From contig NC_018025.1 of NCBI RefSeq assembly GCF_000266945.1, positions 5,646,001-5,710,000 on the forward strand: DNA of 64,000 nucleotides, written 5' to 3'. This document shows positions 9,913-18,820 of the stretch, piece by piece. The DNA comes from Desulfomonile tiedjei DSM 6799 (lineage in GTDB: Bacteria; Desulfobacterota; Desulfomonilia; Desulfomonilales; Desulfomonilaceae). Made by a program: the position numbers and the translations under genes. Numbering within the stretch: position 1 is the stretch's first letter; the number at the start of each line of letters is the position of its first letter. The notes below the pieces were generated by a model. The model had not been told where the DNA came from. It did no database searches and saw only the letters and a list, made by a program, of their open reading frames with translations.

Positions 9913-10423
9913 ATAAAACCTCTCAGACCAGCCCGGGAAAATCTCGTTGTTTCATTCTAATCATAAAACCGCGAGATTACAACCTTGCCACACCGGTCTA
10001 TGCCTTTGGTTTCCGACGCGTAATTTTGCGTGCTATAATTCTATATGGACATTCGTTAGCTTTCAAGGCATTTTTTACAAAAAACGAGCCTTTCACGAAA
10101 ACAGTTCACATCTTTATTCCATAAATCAGGCTAAGAACTGTCCGGTGCAGTATATCCGTTAAGTTGCCTCGATTAATGCCGATTCGCTTTTCTTTTCATA
10201 ATCTGGGAGGCTGAAGTATCCTTCGCTATCTTATGTGCATGCGAAATGTTACAAGATTTGTTCGACCCAGCCATGACAAGCCTTTCTGTCACGGATCTTT
10301 TGGATCTATCCCGGGTGGGATGCTGCGAGCCCGGGTGGCAGCAGGCACGTGCTAGAGATAAAGAAAAATGCTTGTCCGATCGGCACGTGTTATTTTCTCA
10401 TTTGATGAAGACGTCTTCTCATT
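9913..10423. repeat. non-coding stretch with dispersed repeat copy
   Basis: About 510 bases between two genes on the minus strand. Bases 10171-10252 are a shortened copy of the repeat at 3235-3376 (GATTCGCTTTTCTTTT, ATAATCTGG, then ATCTTATGTGCAT). Bases 10300-10400 contain short GC-rich direct and inverted repeats (CCCGGGTGG twice, GGCACGTG twice). I see no gene or clear promoter. Confidence 0.6.
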
Positions 10424-10933
10424 CTAGCTTGCCTCATGTTGGGTTTTGTGGAATCCGCCAGTGGCAAGCAGGACGTTCTCGGAAGGTTGAGAGCGTTCTT
10501 GAGCCGCACCTGTTACCGGGGTTTGAGGTGCGCTTCTGAAGAATCGTACGAGACGAAATGCCTGATCCACCCCATATTTCCAGAGCACCACGAGGAAAAT
10601 TCCCGTGCACCCGACTGCGAACAGAGCCACGATGAGAAGAATATAGCCGATCCATCGGGAGGCGATACTTTCGGGACTCAGTGGTATTACGAGGAGAAGT
10701 ATCAGGAAAAAAGATTTGGGCAAAGGAGCTAGAACGGTAAAAAGGGTCTGAACACAGTCAAGAAATTTTAGGGTGATCTTCAAAGTTATCCACAGTGCTC
10801 CACAACCGAACACAACAAAGACAAACAACCGAGCTATCAATATGACCGTGGTAGAAGTCTCCATTCCGCTGAACAAGAAATTGAGCTGAAAGAAACTTTG
10901 CACATAAGGAAGAGCAAGTGCGAGTGTATCCAT
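10424..10933 (-). CDS. small integral membrane protein of unknown function
   Basis: I do not recognise this 169-residue protein. It has three or four hydrophobic segments: near residues 25-50 (TTVILIARLFVFVVFGCGALW), 70-90 (SFFLILLLVIPLSP) and 95-120 (IGYILLIVALFAVGCTGIFLVVLW). These are followed by a basic, polar cytoplasmic-type tail of about 45 residues. The start at 10933 is set by CAGGAGAG eight bases upstream; the frame continues upstream for 22 codons without a ribosome site. It lies alone between non-coding stretches, so the context gives no function. Confidence 0.65.
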   Translation of the reverse strand: MDTLALALPYVQSFFQLNFLFSGMETSTTVILIARLFVFVVFGCGALWITLKITLKFLDCVQTLFTVLAPLPKSFFLILLLVIPLSPESIASRWIGYILLIVALFAVGCTGIFLVVLWKYGVDQAFRLVRFFRSAPQTPVTGAAQERSQPSENVLLATGGFHKTQHEAS

Positions 10934-11501
10934 ATTTCTCTCCTGAAAATGCCTGGATTGCAGTGGCCGGAAAGGGGCTTGGGAGCAATCCATACACAAT
11001 TCGTATTCTTATCTTAGCGAGTTATGTAGAAATTCTCAACCGAATTCTTAGACGGTAGTGGCTGTCATTTCGCAAGACCAAGAATGCGGATATGGTTAGC
11101 ATCGGAATTGTCCTCTCAGCATTGCTTTCAAATAGTGTCATTGCGAGAGCTGCAGCGATCCCGCGTTTGCGGACAATCACCTGACTCAAGCGGACTAATT
11201 TCAGGAGATTACTTCGCTTCACTCGCAATGACAATTATCAAACTCATCCTGAACAGTTTGTCTATTGCTGTTCGTGCACGTGTTCAGTTAACCATGTTCG
11301 GCAGGGACGCCGACCGCTACCAAGAAAGTTGTAACTTGTGTGCCTATTTTGACACCTTGTACCGCGGTCAGCCGATTTCAGGCATCAGGATCGAACTGAG
11401 GTAGAACTTAGAGGTGCTGGAACGACCGAAAATATTCGCTGCTTGCAAAGCCGCTCGAGCCATGGGATATTGTTCATGAAATTCTTTGCAAGGTTTTCCG
11501 C
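10934..11501. repeat. non-coding stretch with palindromic GTCATTGCGAG element
   Basis: About 570 bases without a supported gene. Bases 11137-11232 form a roughly 96-base element bounded by GTCATTGCGAG and its near-complement CTCGCAATGAC, with interior inverted segments (GCGATCCCGCG and GAGATTACTTCGCTTC). A second copy lies at 35439-35534. The remainder, up to the TPR gene, shows no clear feature. Confidence 0.65.
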
Positions 11502-13142
11502 ATGCGCTTGCTGCGAGACAAAATTTCGGGCGCCATCGACCATCCGGTCAAATTAGGGGTTGTGCTGAGCCTCATTTGTCTGTCCGTAGCACTGTATTGG
11601 TTTTTCGGGCGCTCGCCAGACCCTCTGGATCATGCCCGAGAGTTGATCAACAAGGGCGAAACCGGACAGGCAGTTGCGATCCTTGACGGGATCATGCTGA
11701 AGAATCCGAAAGAGGTTTCGGCTCTGGTTCTCAGAGGATGGGCGAAAGAGAGACAGGATGAGTACGATTTGGCGCTTCACGATTATACTGCGGCAATCGA
11801 TCTCGATCCTGATTACGGTTCCGCATGGGAGATGCGAGGCCGTCTTCTCGCACGAATGGAAGATCATGAAGGCGCTTTACGCGATCTCAAGAGAGCAGCG
11901 GAACTCCAGCCTCATGCTGCAGCAATCGTTGCTTCCATGGGATTGATGCGTTTTTTCGAGCAAGACTATGACGGAGCCCGAACGTATTTTGATAAAAGCT
12001 CCCAACTGGACCCGAAGGAAGAATCTGCCTATTTCGGACGGACGGCCATTTACCTTGAAAAGAATGACTTTACTTCCGCAATAGCCGAAATGGACAAATT
12101 GTTGCAGTTCCAACCGCAAAGTGCTCAGGCTTTGTTCCGTAGAGGCTTCGCTTATCTGAAGTCCGGTCAACCACAGAAATCACTGGAGGATTTCGACAAA
12201 GCACTTGAGCTGGACCCTGAGATGAAAGAGATCTACTGGTACAGAGCAGATGCGCACCGCGCGATCAATGCCCTGGACAAAGCTCTCAAAGATTATCAAA
12301 AAGCAGCATCTATAGACCCTGAGGATTCCATACTTCTCTTGAACCAGGCCACCATTCTCATGATGATGGGCAGGTACGACGAAGCTCTGGAAATGCTCCG
12401 TCAGTCCATTCTCCTGGAACCGGACAACCCGTTGCCTTACACAAACCGTGCTCTATTGTACCTCGGCACGGGAAACTACCTCGGCGCCCTCAAGGACCTC
12501 AATAAGGCTCTGCAGGTTCAACCGGACGATGTATGGTTGCTCATCAAGCGTGCACATGTTTTCAAAATGATTGCCAGAGGTGATAAGGCGTTGGCTGACT
12601 TGGACAGCGTTATCGAACTCGATCCTGAAAATCATGAAGCCCGATTGATGCGAGGAAGCCTCTATTTTAATGACAAACAGTTGGAGCGGGCTATTCAGGA
12701 CCTCAAGATAGCCATCGATCTCCTCCCTGAAGATGCAGCAGCATATCAACTTCTGGCGGAAGCGTTTCTTAAGAAAGGTGACACACCTGAAGCTCTGAAG
12801 ATGATCGGTCAAGCTTTGAAGAAAGAATCTTCATTTCCGGCGGCATTCGTCACGCTTGGTGAGATTCATATGGCCGATTCCCACATGGATCAGGCCCTTG
12901 AGGCATATTCTAGAGCTTTGACAATAGACCCGAACAGCTTTGAAGCACGAATGAGAAGAGCCGAACTCTTCATTGAGTTGAACAATTATCAAAACGCTGT
13001 TCAGGATCTGGAACACGCTGCAAAATCAAATCCCTACAGCGGCAAAGTGTACCAGCTTCGGGCAATGTGTTACGAGACTCTCGGTGATAAAGAAAAAGCA
13101 CGGCAAGATCTCTGGAAAGCTCGAGTATTCGCCCACAGGTGA
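11502..13142 (+). CDS. membrane-anchored tetratricopeptide repeat protein
   Basis: About 546 residues. The N-terminus has a cytosolic stretch and one signal-anchor helix (LGVVLSLICLSVALYWFFG, about residues 19-37). Roughly 13 consecutive 34-residue TPR units follow, with the usual W/L-G-Y-A-F-A-P spacing, for example DYDLALHDYTAAIDLDPDYG and LDKALKDYQKAASIDPEDS. Such solenoids are protein-interaction scaffolds, here probably facing the periplasm. No enzymatic domain is visible. The start is the ATG at 11502, which just precedes the anchor. It has no obvious operon partner. Confidence 0.88.
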   Translation: MRLLRDKISGAIDHPVKLGVVLSLICLSVALYWFFGRSPDPLDHARELINKGETGQAVAILDGIMLKNPKEVSALVLRGWAKERQDEYDLALHDYTAAIDLDPDYGSAWEMRGRLLARMEDHEGALRDLKRAAELQPHAAAIVASMGLMRFFEQDYDGARTYFDKSSQLDPKEESAYFGRTAIYLEKNDFTSAIAEMDKLLQFQPQSAQALFRRGFAYLKSGQPQKSLEDFDKALELDPEMKEIYWYRADAHRAINALDKALKDYQKAASIDPEDSILLLNQATILMMMGRYDEALEMLRQSILLEPDNPLPYTNRALLYLGTGNYLGALKDLNKALQVQPDDVWLLIKRAHVFKMIARGDKALADLDSVIELDPENHEARLMRGSLYFNDKQLERAIQDLKIAIDLLPEDAAAYQLLAEAFLKKGDTPEALKMIGQALKKESSFPAAFVTLGEIHMADSHMDQALEAYSRALTIDPNSFEARMRRAELFIELNNYQNAVQDLEHAAKSNPYSGKVYQLRAMCYETLGDKEKARQDLWKARVFAHR

Positions 13143-13177
13143 TCTGCACTAATACTATTTTAAGATCAAAGAAGTAA

Positions 13178-13375
13178 GATCGGGGGGACATTCTTTACAA
13201 TACAAAAAAGATTCCTCAACCAACACGCAATTTTAACCTGCGACTTTCAGGAAAGACCGATCCTTACAATGAAAAGTTTGAAGTGACCATAGGAATGGGA
13301 AATTTCCCAACTGGAGGGTATGGTTACAGACTTGTGACTTTCTATCCACACTATAGTGTTTCTCAAAAGTTTTGA
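13178..13375 (+). pseudogene. remnant of a protein with a PTGGYGY motif
   Basis: An open frame of 65 codons with no usable start follows the TPR gene and ends at TGA. Its translation is protein-like: RLSGKTDPYNEKFEVTIGM, then NFPTGGYGYRLV and a short tail. The strand-TGGY-strand pattern resembles the C-terminal domain of PrcB-type proteins, but this is a weak match by eye. I read it as the 3' end of a gene whose 5' part is lost. It sits just upstream of repeat and insertion-sequence DNA, which fits local rearrangement. Confidence 0.35.
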
Positions 13376-13404
13376 AGCAATCCGATACCAGCACTGAAGA
13401 GTAT

Positions 13405-13543
13405 CAGTAGCGCCCGGCGTCCCTGCCGGGCAAAACTAGTTGATTTGTTTGCATATTGTCCACCGGCACGGAGGCCGGTGGCTACCAAATTCGAGGAATC
13501 GCTCTTCGCAATTCGCGATTACTTTTGAGAATCAGTATAAAAA
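13405..13543. repeat. dispersed CCGGC-bounded repeat, copy interrupted by an IS
   Basis: This segment reads GTAGCGCCCGGCGTCCCTGCC, then GCCGGCACGGAGGCC-like sequence and GGCTACCAAATT, then CGCGATTACTTTTGAGAATC. The same order occurs around 54308-54384 joined to 55899-55966, where a different insertion sequence splits it. Within it, CCCGGC/GCCGGG and CCACCGGC/GCCGGTGG can form hairpins. Confidence 0.7.
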
Positions 13544-15022
13544 CTATAGTTTCGCCCTTTTTGTATTCTGGACGGTTAGATGGTGAGATAATCCTTGAAA
13601 AAATAAGGCGTTCCGCACATACCCGGTTTTGTGAAAGATTCTGGGAAGGAGGAACGCCAGTTGAAGAGATCTATACCAGATCCGTTCGGGATTGACGAGA
13701 TTCATTTCAGAGCGTGTTTCAGCGCACCGAGTTTCCGTATCTTCGTTGCGCTGGTGGTCGGTTGGGTGCTCACTATGGGCAAGCACACTATCAGCCAGGT
13801 GATTCTGACCATGAGACTCCATGAATCCAAGCACTTCGCCAGCATCTACCGATTCCTCGGCAAGGGACGATGGGAGACTGACTTTGTCTCCTATTTCGTC
13901 TTCAGAATGTTGGTAGAAACGCTGATTGCAGAAGGGATCGAGATCCTTGTGGTGATTGACGACACCTTGAACAAGCACACTGGCAAGAAGATCTGTGGCG
14001 CGGGCTGGCAGCATGATGGTTCACTCCCAAAGCATACTAAGCAAAAGGGGTATGGAGTGTGCTTTGTCATCATAGGACTGGCGATTCGCCTTCCCGGCAT
14101 CAGCGATCGCATGTTTTGTCTGCCATACGCTGCCCGCCTTTGGTGGCCGCCAAAGGCCAAGTTTAATCCCAAGAGCCTGCCCTACAAGACAAAACCCGAA
14201 CTTGGATTGGATCTTATAAATCTGACTCATTCATGGCTCCAAGAGGGAGAAAGACTGAGAATTGTGTTCGACCTGGGATACTGCTGCGATACCATCCTCA
14301 AAGCACGACCCAAGAATGTGCACATTACAGGGAGGCTGAGAAAGGATGCAGCTTTGTTCGCTGTGCTGGAACCTGCTCCATTTACAGTGATGGGCAGACC
14401 TCGCAAGAGAGGCGCTCGACTGCCCTCCCTGGAAACGATGTTCCAGGACCCCAATCTGGGGTGGAATGAGATTAGGGTCTTCTGCTATGGAAAACAAACT
14501 AAGCTCCTGATACATCAGTTCACGGCGCTATGGTATCATAGCGCAGGGCAACAGCCTCTTTCGATCGTGTTGTGCCATGACCCGGCCGGCCACCATGCCA
14601 ATATGGTGTTTTTCGATACGGACCCTCAGGCTGCACCACAGCAGATTATCGAGCGCTACGCTGCACGCTTTAGCATTGAGATGACCAATCGAGAGACCAA
14701 GAACCTCCTGGGTGCGGCTGAACCTCAGTGTCGGAAAGAGACCTCGGTAACCCGTGCCCCTATGTTTGCTTACTGGGCCTACTGCTTTGTAGTGCTTTGG
14801 TTCGTTGGGCAATTCGTCACTGCAAAGAACCTCGTTGCCGACCCGGCTCCCTGGTACTGCCGGAAAAAGTCGTTCACCTTTTCAGACATGCTGGCAGCAG
14901 CTCGAAGGAGTCATTTCTCGCTGAGAATTTATTCGAAAGCCAGCCGAATCAATAAGTTCGAAAAACTCAACGGCCCGCGCTCCACGCGCGGACTCGACCA
15001 TGCAAGAATCGCGAAACTATAG
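13544..15022 (+). mobile_element. IS701-like insertion sequence
   Basis: About 1.48 kb bounded by imperfect terminal inverted repeats. The outer 12 bases are perfect (CTATAGTTTCGC at 13544-13555 and its complement at 15011-15022), and about 19 of 23 bases match overall. The right repeat contains the transposase stop codon. Outside both ends is ATAAAAA (13537-13543 and 15023-15029), a candidate 7-base target duplication, although it is low-complexity and longer than expected for the IS701 family. One transposase gene fills the element. Confidence 0.85.
13661..15022 (+). CDS. DDE transposase, IS701-like
   Basis: Cut-and-paste transposase of the IS4/IS701 DDE superfamily, about 453 residues. 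Candidate catalytic acids are the Asp pair in LVVIDDTLNKHTGKK (about residue 85), the Asp in RIVFDLGYC, and a Glu in the ERYAARFSIEMTNRETK region, which has the Y-x2-R-x3-E-like spacing of this superfamily. GTG at 13631 is possible, but the TTG at 13661 has a strong AAGGAGGA seven bases upstream, so I prefer it. The coding frame appears intact, so the element may be active. Confidence 0.88.
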   Translation: MKRSIPDPFGIDEIHFRACFSAPSFRIFVALVVGWVLTMGKHTISQVILTMRLHESKHFASIYRFLGKGRWETDFVSYFVFRMLVETLIAEGIEILVVIDDTLNKHTGKKICGAGWQHDGSLPKHTKQKGYGVCFVIIGLAIRLPGISDRMFCLPYAARLWWPPKAKFNPKSLPYKTKPELGLDLINLTHSWLQEGERLRIVFDLGYCCDTILKARPKNVHITGRLRKDAALFAVLEPAPFTVMGRPRKRGARLPSLETMFQDPNLGWNEIRVFCYGKQTKLLIHQFTALWYHSAGQQPLSIVLCHDPAGHHANMVFFDTDPQAAPQQIIERYAARFSIEMTNRETKNLLGAAEPQCRKETSVTRAPMFAYWAYCFVVLWFVGQFVTAKNLVADPAPWYCRKKSFTFSDMLAAARRSHFSLRIYSKASRINKFEKLNGPRSTRGLDHARIAKL

Positions 15023-15472
15023 ATAAAAAAGAAAAAGTCCATGCTCATCGCAGCTCCCTACAGGACCCGCAGCTTGCGTCGCATATGTCCGCTTGCATGG
15101 ACTTCCACTTCTTGTGAGCATCGATTCTTGGATCGATGCCCTCCGTACATGACACACTTTATCAGACAATATTTCGTTCAATATTTCGTTGTCAAGGTTT
15201 CAAAGAAAATTTATCGAGTTTCTGCTGGATCTATCCGTAATGAAAACCAACGTTACCTAATGATTTCTTGTTGCTCTACAATATCACCTTCTTTCTCTCT
15301 ATCTCTATCGCATCTCGCACTTTGCACGTTGGAGAATGTGCCGACCGACCGAACAACTATTTCCTAATGCTTCCCAAATAGTTATTGCACAGTCCAAAAT
15401 GCCTTGGTAACATGCATCTAACATGCAAAGAAATCGTGAGCAATAGCAAACGTACTCACTGAGGAGGGGGTT
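15023..15472. other. non-coding stretch after the IS
   Basis: About 450 bases with no supported gene. It contains a 12-base direct repeat (CAATATTTCGTT, twice near 15169-15192). A weak promoter-like pair (TTGCAC, 17 bases, TAACAT) near 15384 precedes the PhnD-like gene, which itself has a good ribosome site (GAGGAGG). Confidence 0.4.
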
Positions 15473-16363
15473 ATGAGAAAGCTTGCCAAAAGCCTGCTTT
15501 TAATTTGTTTAATCAGTGCCCTGAGCGGAACTTCATGGGGGGAAGTCAAACTCGGAATGCTGGCCCAGAGAGGGGCGGAAACCGCTCTCAAGGAGTGGGG
15601 CGGTATTGCGGCCTATCTCAGCGAGCAGTTGGGCGAGCAAGTCACTATAGTACCTCTTCCGTTCAGCGAATTCATGGATTTCTGCGATGTAGAGCGTTCT
15701 GCCTTCATTTTTACCAACCCCTGGTTCTACGTGAAAGCCAAAGTGAAAAAGGATGCAAAGGCGCTGGTCACAGTGAAGTATCAGAAATCCGGCAGCATGA
15801 TGGGCGGAGTAATCTTTACACGGCGGGACAGCGGAATCAAAAACCTTGCCGACTTAAAGGGAAAGATCTTGATGTGTCCCAAATTGTCTTCACCCGGCGG
15901 GTGGCTGTTCGCTAAAGGGGAAATCGTGAAATCCGGAATAATACCGGAGAAGGATCTCAAGCTCCTGCTCGAAACGCCTAAGGAATCGCACGACGAAGTA
16001 GTTTATGCCGTACGAGACAGAAAAGCGGATGTGGGAACCGTCCGCACAAATTTGTTGGAAGCCATGAACCGGGAGGGAAAGATCAATATTGACGATTTCC
16101 TGGTGCTCAATGAAACCCGCCATGAAGGACTCAATGAACGATGTAGCACTCCTCTCTACCCTGATTGGCCGGTAGCATCCCTCGGCAACACCCCTCCGGA
16201 GCTCGCCGTAAAAATGAAAGCGGCGTTGCTCGGTATGCAGCCGGGCAACCCCGCCCTGGAGCAAGCGCGAAAGATTGAACGATTCGTAGAAGCTCTCAAC
16301 TACGGACCTATGGAAGAGCTCTGCCGTAGGCTCAATGTAGAGCCTTTCAGGAAAATGCACTAG
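15473..16363 (+). CDS. PhnD-like periplasmic substrate-binding protein
   Basis: Periplasmic binding protein of the phosphate/phosphite/phosphonate (PhnD) family, about 296 residues. It has a cleavable signal (residues 1-23, ending GTSWG), then KLGMLAQRG, a first lobe with YLSEQLGEQVTIVPL and IFTNPWFYVKA, and the crossover region NLADLKGKILMCP followed by the second lobe. GAGGAGG lies before the ATG. No permease, ATPase or sensor kinase gene is adjacent, so it is an orphan. Family members of this type also serve as ligand sensors for two-component systems, and the ligand need not be a phosphonate. Confidence 0.85.
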   Translation: MRKLAKSLLLICLISALSGTSWGEVKLGMLAQRGAETALKEWGGIAAYLSEQLGEQVTIVPLPFSEFMDFCDVERSAFIFTNPWFYVKAKVKKDAKALVTVKYQKSGSMMGGVIFTRRDSGIKNLADLKGKILMCPKLSSPGGWLFAKGEIVKSGIIPEKDLKLLLETPKESHDEVVYAVRDRKADVGTVRTNLLEAMNREGKINIDDFLVLNETRHEGLNERCSTPLYPDWPVASLGNTPPELAVKMKAALLGMQPGNPALEQARKIERFVEALNYGPMEELCRRLNVEPFRKMH

Positions 16364-16404
16364 ATGGTAGTCAGAATGTTTTCAAACCTCGCTTGATCAC
16401 ATAT

Positions 16405-16490
16405 CTTATACCATTGCGCAGTTATGCACATAAGACAGCAGAGGATACCTCCAGCCTCCCAGATTATGAAAAGAAAAGAATCGGTATTAG
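16405..16490 (-). repeat. dispersed repeat, inverted copy
   Basis: Read on the minus strand this segment begins CTAATACCGATTC, continues TTTTCATAATCTGGGAGGC, and ends CTTATGTGCATAACTGCG then CAATGGTATAAG. It matches the plus-strand copies at 3235-3376 and 10171-10252. It abuts and just overlaps the stop codon of the outer-membrane-type gene. Confidence 0.7.
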
Positions 16491-17329
16491 TAATAAAACA
16501 CGTATTCTGCGAAAACACCGGAGAGAGTGACATCAGCGGTCTGACCGGCGGAACTGAATTCTGTAGCCGTATGACGCCATCCTGCCCTGACTGCGGAACA
16601 TCCCAGTATGGTGTCCGGCAACTTGAGTCCCCCGGCAACTTCGAATTCATACATTTTGGTCCCGGTTTGGATCGGCCATCGGTATCGCGCTTCTACTACT
16701 GGTGAAATACCACAGGTGAAACGAGGATTGTACCAGCCATGAACGCCGAATGTTACAGGTCGCTGCCCGACAACTTGAAAAGGGCCCAGTATCGGATCAG
16801 TCACACTCAAAGTCGGATAGTTGGTCGTGAAGTCCAAGTTCACTCCGAGCCGCCATGTATCTCTCTTGAACACATCGACATCTGCACCGATTCGGAGTTC
16901 CGGCCAATATAAGTAGCCCGACCCCCTGTAGGCTCTCATATAAGCATCGTACACTGCGCGAAGGGAGTAGCGTGCCAATTGGAGTCGTCCGGCAAATTCA
17001 ACAGCGGATACGTTATGCGGAAACAGAAGATCGTCTTTCAGATCCAGCGCGATTCCACGTTCAGGAAAGAGGAATTTCCCGTTTATCATGTTGTAAGAAA
17101 GCCAGGTGACTCTGACTTCTCCTCCTATTTGAGGCATGTGAAGAAAGGGATATTTTGAAAGCGTAGCTCCCGGAAAATCCGATTCAACAGCACGTCCCAG
17201 CAAGGGAACCGACTGGAATAACTGAGCGAATGGATCGGCCTGTGCTTCTCGATCGACCGCAAGCATGTGAAAACAAAGAATGAGGAAGAATAGTAAATAT
17301 ATTTTCTGTACGGAACGGAAGCGCATCAT
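16487..17329 (-). CDS. predicted outer-membrane beta-barrel protein
   Basis: I do not recognise the family. The 280-residue protein has a signal peptide (residues 1-31, hydrophobic core YLLFFLILCFHMLAV, cleavage near AQA-DP). The rest is rich in alternating hydrophobic/polar strands with aromatic girdle residues, such as YLYWPELRIGADVDVF, WRLGVNLDFTTNYP and VEARYRWPIQ. It ends in an aromatic-rich strand (FAEYVFYY), as outer-membrane barrels often do. About ten to twelve strands would fit. Its stop lies within a dispersed repeat. Confidence 0.65.
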   Translation of the reverse strand: MMRFRSVQKIYLLFFLILCFHMLAVDREAQADPFAQLFQSVPLLGRAVESDFPGATLSKYPFLHMPQIGGEVRVTWLSYNMINGKFLFPERGIALDLKDDLLFPHNVSAVEFAGRLQLARYSLRAVYDAYMRAYRGSGYLYWPELRIGADVDVFKRDTWRLGVNLDFTTNYPTLSVTDPILGPFQVVGQRPVTFGVHGWYNPRFTCGISPVVEARYRWPIQTGTKMYEFEVAGGLKLPDTILGCSAVRAGWRHTATEFSSAGQTADVTLSGVFAEYVFYY

Positions 17330-17451
17330 GTTTTGGGGGCCTCTTCTACTTTAACAACTGACGATATCTTACTAGTATTAAAGATCAAAATCAAGAGAAT
17401 TATGGGTGGGTGATGTAATCATTTCGTAACTGAACGATGGTGATTCTTCCG

Positions 17452-17479
17452 AAAACTGGCGGAATAGTACCATTCCGCC
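17452..17479 (-). terminator. likely terminator of the DUF5996 gene
   Basis: On the minus strand GGCGGAAT and its complement ATTCCGCC form an 8-bp stem with a six-base loop, followed by AGTTTTC. It lies about 80 bases after the stop codon of the gene at 17561-18502. Confidence 0.55.
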
Positions 17480-17560
17480 ATCGAGCAGCGGTGGGTAAGT
17501 CACATGCACATTTCAAATCAAAAAACTGCGCAAAAGTCGAATATCATTCACTGTGAAACT

Positions 17561-18502
17561 TCAGAATTTTCCACCGGACTCGGGTGAGTTCCTTTCCAGG
17601 GATTTCCGATCCCAGTTTCCGAGATCTGCTGCAGCTTCGTACGTACTCTGTGAAAATTTCAGGAGCATATCGTCCGGGTTTTGCGACTGACGCACGGCGT
17701 CGTAGGGTAGGATGAATTCGCTCATTTCTGCGCTGTAGAACGCTTGTTCAGGAATGATTGAAACTTCTTTGAACCCGGTCGGTTCGGGATAAGCATACGC
17801 GTAGAAGGCGGGCTCCAGGACTGCCCCACCTCCAGGCCAGAATCCGCAACTGCTCACTTCATGAGAATACGCTTCTTGCACCACGAAATCGGCTAAAGCA
17901 GGGACTCCACCGGGATGCATCGGAGCTGCACGCCCTGAAAAGCGGGTTACTGCCATGTCGAAGGCGCCCCAGAAAAAATGAACCGGGCTGCACTTTCCGA
18001 TAAAACCCGACCGAAACTGCTTCAATACGCGATCTGTTTGTACCAAGATCTGCCACAGTCGTTGCACATGTTGTGAATCGTAGGATGCGTGCGTGTGATC
18101 CTCTTCAAACAGAATACGTTCCGGCACTTCCACCGGTTTCGTCCATATCTTCACATAAATTTCAAGGGAATGGAGAACGTCCATGAGCTTTCGATAAAAA
18201 TCAGCGACTGAATTTCCGGCCAGAGCAAATGTCCGTTGACCGCCGTCGTTAGTTCGAACGATGAGCACATGATCCATGAAATCAAAGTCGATCTCAAAGG
18301 TTCTCGTACCGTACGGGATTGGAGACGTAGTCAACCCCCGAGCGTTCACGTACAGCACTACCTGCCACCAGTGGTTCACATGCGGGCTTTGCATCAGTTT
18401 TATTTTGCCGACAACCTGAGTGCACATGTGAAGCGTAGTATATGTATTCTGCCATTCCGCCAAAGGCAATTCGGGCCAGAATGGATTGCCCGTATTTGAC
18501 AT
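17561..18502 (-). CDS. DUF5996 family protein
   Basis: A 313-residue cytoplasmic protein of the DUF5996 family; its biochemical role is unknown. Family features visible here are an N-terminal WPELPLAEWQNTYTTLHMCT, the segment HVNHWWQVVLYVNARGLTT, FEIDFDFMDH, the central VHFFWGAFDMAVTRFSGR, and the C-terminal GFWPGGG followed by FYAYAYPEP. No membrane segment or signal is present. The gene is monocistronic, with a likely terminator at 17452-17479. The reading frame is full length for the family. Confidence 0.85.
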   Translation of the reverse strand: MSNTGNPFWPELPLAEWQNTYTTLHMCTQVVGKIKLMQSPHVNHWWQVVLYVNARGLTTSPIPYGTRTFEIDFDFMDHVLIVRTNDGGQRTFALAGNSVADFYRKLMDVLHSLEIYVKIWTKPVEVPERILFEEDHTHASYDSQHVQRLWQILVQTDRVLKQFRSGFIGKCSPVHFFWGAFDMAVTRFSGRAAPMHPGGVPALADFVVQEAYSHEVSSCGFWPGGGAVLEPAFYAYAYPEPTGFKEVSIIPEQAFYSAEMSEFILPYDAVRQSQNPDDMLLKFSQSTYEAAADLGNWDRKSLERNSPESGGKF

Positions 18503-18820
18503 GGAATCCTCCTCTTATCAATTTTCTGTGGATAGCGATTCCGATGGATCCGCATTTTCAAACAAAACATGATAAAAACAATTGAGCGTGTGCATTTCAA
18601 ACACTGTTAAATTACTTCTCTTATACTCACTCTGCACTTCATTATTCTGAATCAACTTGCCCTGGAGGTCAACAGCATGAAAACTGCAGACTTACCCCAG
18701 GACAAGATCTGAAATCACAATTTTCATGTCAACAATAAGTATTGATGCGTTGTGGGGCCAGTGAAGTAGAGACCCCTTGAGTTAATGTTCTCAGCATTGG
18801 TGAACAACAGTCCGCACCAA
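18503..18820. other. short non-coding gap
   Basis: About 320 bases between two minus-strand genes. The only notable item is a plus-strand GGAGG followed by an 11-codon frame from 18677, too short to call. No convincing terminator or repeat is visible. Confidence 0.4.

Noticed and set aside
15384-15412. Promoter-like TTGCAC, 17 bases, TAACAT
   Set aside because: Each box matches the consensus poorly; it is mentioned only as a weak possibility upstream of the PhnD-like gene.
18677-18712. 11-codon frame with a good GGAGG upstream
   Set aside because: Too short to distinguish from chance; it has no attenuator-like structure or biased codons downstream.
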